A stretch of 64,000 bases of DNA, from assembly GCA_031425035.1 (NCBI GenBank), contig JANPIN010000040.1:62001-126000 (forward strand). The letters run 5' to 3'. The translations under genes and the position numbers were made by a program. The notes beneath the pieces were generated by a model. It ran no database searches, was not told where the DNA came from, and was given only the letters and a program-made list of their open reading frames with translations. Source of the stretch: M3007 sp031425035. GTDB lineage: Bacteria > Bacteroidota > Bacteroidia > Chitinophagales > Saprospiraceae. The first letter of the stretch is position 1; each line of letters opens with the position of its first letter. Positions 60,971 through 64,000 of this stretch are shown in pieces.

Positions 60971-62611
60971 TCAAGTTCGTTTTACCCGCCAAATGGCTGC
61001 AAAACTCAATGCTCCCGCCACCCAAAAACCCCAACGGCTGCTTTCAGTCAGGCCCAGTTCCCATAAACGCAGACTAAAAAAGGCCGCACCGATAGCCAGC
61101 ACCGCAAAACTAAGCCTGCGCAGGACCCTGGCCAGTAGGCGCGCACTGGCTTCCAGGTCAGGTGTGCGGATCTCCAGTTCGCCGGACCGGACTTTACGCA
61201 GCGTTTTTTGCAGTTCGTCAGGTAGGGCCAGGGCATTCGTGAGGGTCCCTTGCAGCAGGTCGCGTATATAAGCAATCGGGCCGCCTTTATCCTGTAGCAG
61301 ATATTGCTGGGCAAAGGGCCGCACCGTATCCAGGGGGTTATAGCCGGCGTCGAGGGTGTTGGAAAGACCCAGCAGCAGCGTGACCGTGCGGTTGAGCAGC
61401 ACGTAGTCCTTCGGCACCTGCACCGTGCCGGCAATGCCGCGAAACCCGATGTCGCGTACCAGGTCCGTCAGGCTGTTATTGAATGGGTTGACCTGAATAT
61501 CGCGGAAATTCAGCCCCTCCAGTTTGATCTCGTTTTGCAGGAAATTGCGGAGGGCGGCGATCATTTTGCGCGCCATTTTTTCCGCGTCCGGTCCGTCGGC
61601 CAGGAAACCCATTGTGCGGCAGGCTTCGACCATGGCGTCGGTATCGTTTTTGACCGTCGCTTCGATGAGCTGGGTAATGCCGTTGCGCAACTGCGGCGAC
61701 AACTGGGCCGTCGCGCCGAAATCGAGCAGGGTGACCCGGCCACTGGCTTCCACCAGCAGGTTGCCGGGATGCGGATCGGCGTGGTAAAAGCCGTCTTTGA
61801 ACACCATGCGGCACCAGATGCGCAGGAGCCGGGCCGCCAGTTCGCGACGGTTTACGCCCCAGGCTTCGAGTTGCGCCAGGTTCGAAATTTTGACCCCGTC
61901 ACAATAGGCCGTCGTCAGCACGCGACCGGTGGAGTAGGCGGTAAAGACCTCGGGTACCTGTACGTCCGGCTCCTCGGCGAGGTTGCGGCGAATAATGTCC
62001 ATCGCCCGGGCTTCATTGGCGAAATCCAGTTCTTCCTCGATCATCTGGCGGACCTGGGCGTATAAGTAGTCCATGCCTTTAATGTCCAGGAACCAGGAAG
62101 AAATTTTGGTCAGCCGTTTGATAATTTCCAGGTCGATCTGCGCAATCTCCTCAATACCAAAGTGTTGTACTTTCACCACCACCTCGGTGCCGTCGGGTAA
62201 AGTTGCCCGGTGTGCCTGGCCGATGGAGGCGGTGGCCATGGGAACAGGCTCGAAGCGACTGAAAAGTTCCTCCGGTGTTTTACCCAGATCTTCCAGTATA
62301 CGCCGCTGCACTTCGGGGTAGGGGCGGGGTGGCAGCCGATCCTGCAGCGCCTCCAGCGGGCGTTGAAAAACCTCCGGCAGGAAGTTGGACATGATGGAAA
62401 GCAACTGCCCGACTTTGATAAAAAGCCCTTGTAACTCCAGAATGGCCTTTTTGACCCGCTCGGCATTGTACACGTGCAGGTCGCCAATCCGGCGGTCGTA
62501 CCAGCGGCTACCCAATAACCGCCGCAAATACATCAGCCGCAAATAGCTGAGGGCGACGACGAAAGCCGTCCAGTAGGCTTTGCGAATACGGCGGGAACGG
62601 GAATAGTACAT
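60971..62611 (-). CDS. ABC1/UbiB-family atypical kinase
   Basis: The 546-residue protein has the ADCK/UbiB hallmarks: KxGQ motif FIKVGQLLSIMSNFLP, the Ala-rich loop region VPMATASIGQAHRATLPDGTEVVVKVQHFG, EEELDFANEARAM, GFYHADPHPGNLLV and TLLDFGATAQL. Two C-terminal helices (about 495-540) anchor it in the membrane. UbiB-type proteins support quinone biosynthesis or lipid handling. It starts 18 bases upstream of the sensor kinase on the same strand. Confidence 0.95.
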   Translation of the reverse strand: MYYSRSRRIRKAYWTAFVVALSYLRLMYLRRLLGSRWYDRRIGDLHVYNAERVKKAILELQGLFIKVGQLLSIMSNFLPEVFQRPLEALQDRLPPRPYPEVQRRILEDLGKTPEELFSRFEPVPMATASIGQAHRATLPDGTEVVVKVQHFGIEEIAQIDLEIIKRLTKISSWFLDIKGMDYLYAQVRQMIEEELDFANEARAMDIIRRNLAEEPDVQVPEVFTAYSTGRVLTTAYCDGVKISNLAQLEAWGVNRRELAARLLRIWCRMVFKDGFYHADPHPGNLLVEASGRVTLLDFGATAQLSPQLRNGITQLIEATVKNDTDAMVEACRTMGFLADGPDAEKMARKMIAALRNFLQNEIKLEGLNFRDIQVNPFNNSLTDLVRDIGFRGIAGTVQVPKDYVLLNRTVTLLLGLSNTLDAGYNPLDTVRPFAQQYLLQDKGGPIAYIRDLLQGTLTNALALPDELQKTLRKVRSGELEIRTPDLEASARLLARVLRRLSFAVLAIGAAFFSLRLWELGLTESSRWGFWVAGALSFAAIWRVKRT

Positions 62612-63352
62612 GGATGTGGCGGTTGAGCCGCAAAGGTAGGGGAATGTTGTTTTTAAGTGTTTATGTGGAATGGTCGGACCGGTTAATTAGAATGGATATT
62701 CTTTGGGGATGCCATAATTAAAAATAATCCGGTTGTAGAATAGCCAGTTTAAATAAATATATTGACTTATAAATTTAAGGTGTCCAGTAGTGTACAAAAA
62801 TTCGCTATTTATAGTGGAATATTATGTCGAGTAATTAATAAATGGATAATACACATGAGGTAGAAACGAATGCCGGATACCCTGGGTTTAACGACTGAAA
62901 GAAGTGACACTTTTTTGAAAAGTGTCACTTCTTTCAGTCGTTAAACCCAGGAACTGTGGGTAATATTAGTTAATAAAGACTCCGTTGCTGTGTTTCTATT
63001 CTATGTGTCGATAACTGCCAAATTGGAGTAATGCCAGTCAAGCGAAGCAAAATCATCACTAATTTAAAGCAAATGTTTTGCAACGCCCAACATGACAAGG
63101 TAATAGCGTAATAATTATCGTAATAAATAACGAACTACTTATACTGGTAAATTATTAACATAATATATTCATTTGGTCGTTGTATGCGCTGCTCTCGCGC
63201 TGGTAATTTGCCAACTTTTCTTTTAGTCAACGTAACAGCAATCGGGCAGTGTTAATGGATTATTATTAAAGTATAATAACTTTACTAATTAAAATACCCG
63301 GATGTTTCGCTGCGCTTAACATGACAGACTGTTGCGCTCAACATGTCAGCAA
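62612..63352. other. AT-rich non-coding stretch
   Basis: These 741 bases have no credible gene and are much richer in A and T than anything else in the window. Apart from the hairpin at 62881-62951, three related words are visible: CGCCCAACATGACAAG near 63087, CGCTTAACATGACAG near 63314 and CGCTCAACATGTCAG near 63336. They may be degraded mobile-element or repeat remnants. Confidence 0.6.
62881..62951. repeat. Perfect 34-bp inverted repeat with 3-nt loop
   Basis: The 34 bases 62881-62914, beginning CCTGGGTTTAACGACTG, are exactly inverted at 62918-62951, with TTG between. The stem has no mismatch. T- and A-runs lie at the tip, not the base, so it does not look like a standard terminator. It sits 270 bases upstream of the ABC1 gene and about 400 bases after the copper ATPase stop. 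Confidence 0.9.
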
Positions 63353-64000
63353 TCATTCCGCTTTCAGTATCCGCCGCGCCGCCAAATTCCCCATACCCAC
63401 CCCGAACAGCACGATCGAGATCGAACTGACCGGCATCAGGATCGCGGCGATCAGCGGCGACAAGCCACCGGTGACGGCGAAGCCCAGGCCGATGGCATTA
63501 AAGGTCAGGGCCACGGCATAGGAGCGATGCACGATTTTGACCCCCGCCCGGGCCAGGCGGACGAACTGCGGCAGCCGCGCAAATTCATCGGCATGTAGAA
63601 TGGCATCGCAGGCCGGCGTGAAGTTGTTGGTATTTTCCGCTACGACAATGCCCAGATCGCTCTGCCGCAGCGCGCCGGCATCGTTCAGTCCGTCGCCAAG
63701 CATGAGTACGTGCTGGCCATGACGTTGCAGTTTTTTGATGAAATCAAGTTTTTCCTGCGGACTGCGTTGAAAGAACATGGCATCCGGATCCGGGAAAAAG
63801 GACTTCAGGGCGGCGGCTTCCTGGTTCTGATCGCCGGAAAGCAGGAAAGTATGGTGCCGCTCGTTTGCCCGCGTTTTGGTCAGTCCGGCGAAATACGCCA
63901 GCACGCCGGTCAGGCCATCGCGGAAACGGTTTTTAACGGTAAAATGGCCCAGCATGGCGCCGTCTACGCTGATATATACGCCGCCGCCGCTGGTACCAAT
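63353..64000 (-). CDS. Heavy-metal P-type ATPase, CcoI-like, C-terminal part
   Basis: The frame is open from the right edge to the stop at 63353, about 215 residues. It shows the end of the catalytic domain: TFLLSGDQNQEAAALKSFF, SPQEKLDFIKKLQ, VLMLGDGLNDAGALRQSDLGIVVAENTNNFTPACDAIL, then two helices with GLSPLIAAILMPVSSISIVLFGVGMGNL. P1B ATPases that supply copper to cbb3 oxidase (CcoI/FixI) end in this way. The N-terminus, metal-binding domain and CPC motif are outside the window. ccoS, its usual neighbour, is at 43111. Confidence 0.85.
   Translation of the reverse strand: MGTSGGGVYISVDGAMLGHFTVKNRFRDGLTGVLAYFAGLTKTRANERHHTFLLSGDQNQEAAALKSFFPDPDAMFFQRSPQEKLDFIKKLQRHGQHVLMLGDGLNDAGALRQSDLGIVVAENTNNFTPACDAILHADEFARLPQFVRLARAGVKIVHRSYAVALTFNAIGLGFAVTGGLSPLIAAILMPVSSISIVLFGVGMGNLAARRILKAE

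Overview
The window looks like a chromosomal segment of a Bacteroidota bacterium, probably of the Saprospiria/Saprospiraceae type. The evidence is a SusC/SusD pair, a Sec-exported clade II NosZ, a fused CcoN-CcoO cbb3 oxidase subunit, promoters of the TTG-N17-19-TAnnTTTG type, many lipoproteins and generally weak Shine-Dalgarno sequences. Coding DNA is moderately GC rich. I see no rRNA, tRNA, CRISPR array or transposase gene. The taxonomic call is inference from gene content.

Layout. (1) 1-4618: nitrous oxide reduction genes on the minus strand (cytochrome c, nosZ, a fused membrane-domain/nosL gene, 5' end of nosD), divergent from an Rrf2 regulator with the IscR/NsrR cysteine triad. (2) 4718-7852: a minus-strand group of a small membrane protein, two YceI-family proteins and an outer-membrane porin-like protein. 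(3) 8131-19759: carbohydrate accessory genes, namely a sialate O-acetylesterase-like enzyme, three paralogous secreted lipoproteins, and a probable non-phosphorylative sugar-acid pathway (two SDR dehydrogenases, SMP-30 lactonase, UxuA-like dehydratase, DUF4432 mutarotase-like protein, FAH-family hydrolase). (4) 19929-36205: a co-directional run of about 16 kb that looks like a mannose/alpha-mannan utilisation locus: GntR regulator, SusC, SusD, ROK kinase, mannose-6-phosphate isomerase, MFS sugar porter, GH92 alpha-mannosidase, a giant FG-GAP/ASPIC-UnbV protein and a lipoprotein. (5) 36329-43111: cbb3 oxidase structural and assembly genes (ccoS, ccoNO, ccoQ, ccoP, ccoG, ccoH, SafE-like). The ccoI-like copper ATPase, often found next to ccoS, lies about 20 kb away at the right edge. 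(6) 43344-45262: divergent lipid kinase and App1-type phosphatidate phosphatase. (7) 45346-49814: a candidate thiosulfate module (TsdA-like dihaem cytochrome, Tat-exported SoxB-like protein, two YeeE/YedE transport proteins, VF530 protein). (8) 49826-62611: MocA oxidoreductase, CBS protein plus P-type ATPase, PEP synthase, universal stress protein, DUF4136 lipoprotein, sensor kinase and ABC1/UbiB kinase. (9) 62612-63352: an AT-rich non-coding stretch carrying a perfect 34-bp inverted repeat.

Physiologically, N2O reduction, a high-affinity oxidase and possible thiosulfate oxidation suggest respiration at fluctuating or low oxygen, combined with glycan degradation. Intergenic DNA is unusually repeat-rich: heptanucleotide (STRR-like) tracts, GT/CA-rich inverted tracts, a dispersed ATTGATG-type family, REP-like palindromes that supply gene C-termini, and a MITE-like element. 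Shared palindromes link the GntR regulator to the esterase promoter, and the nos promoter region to the YceI operon.
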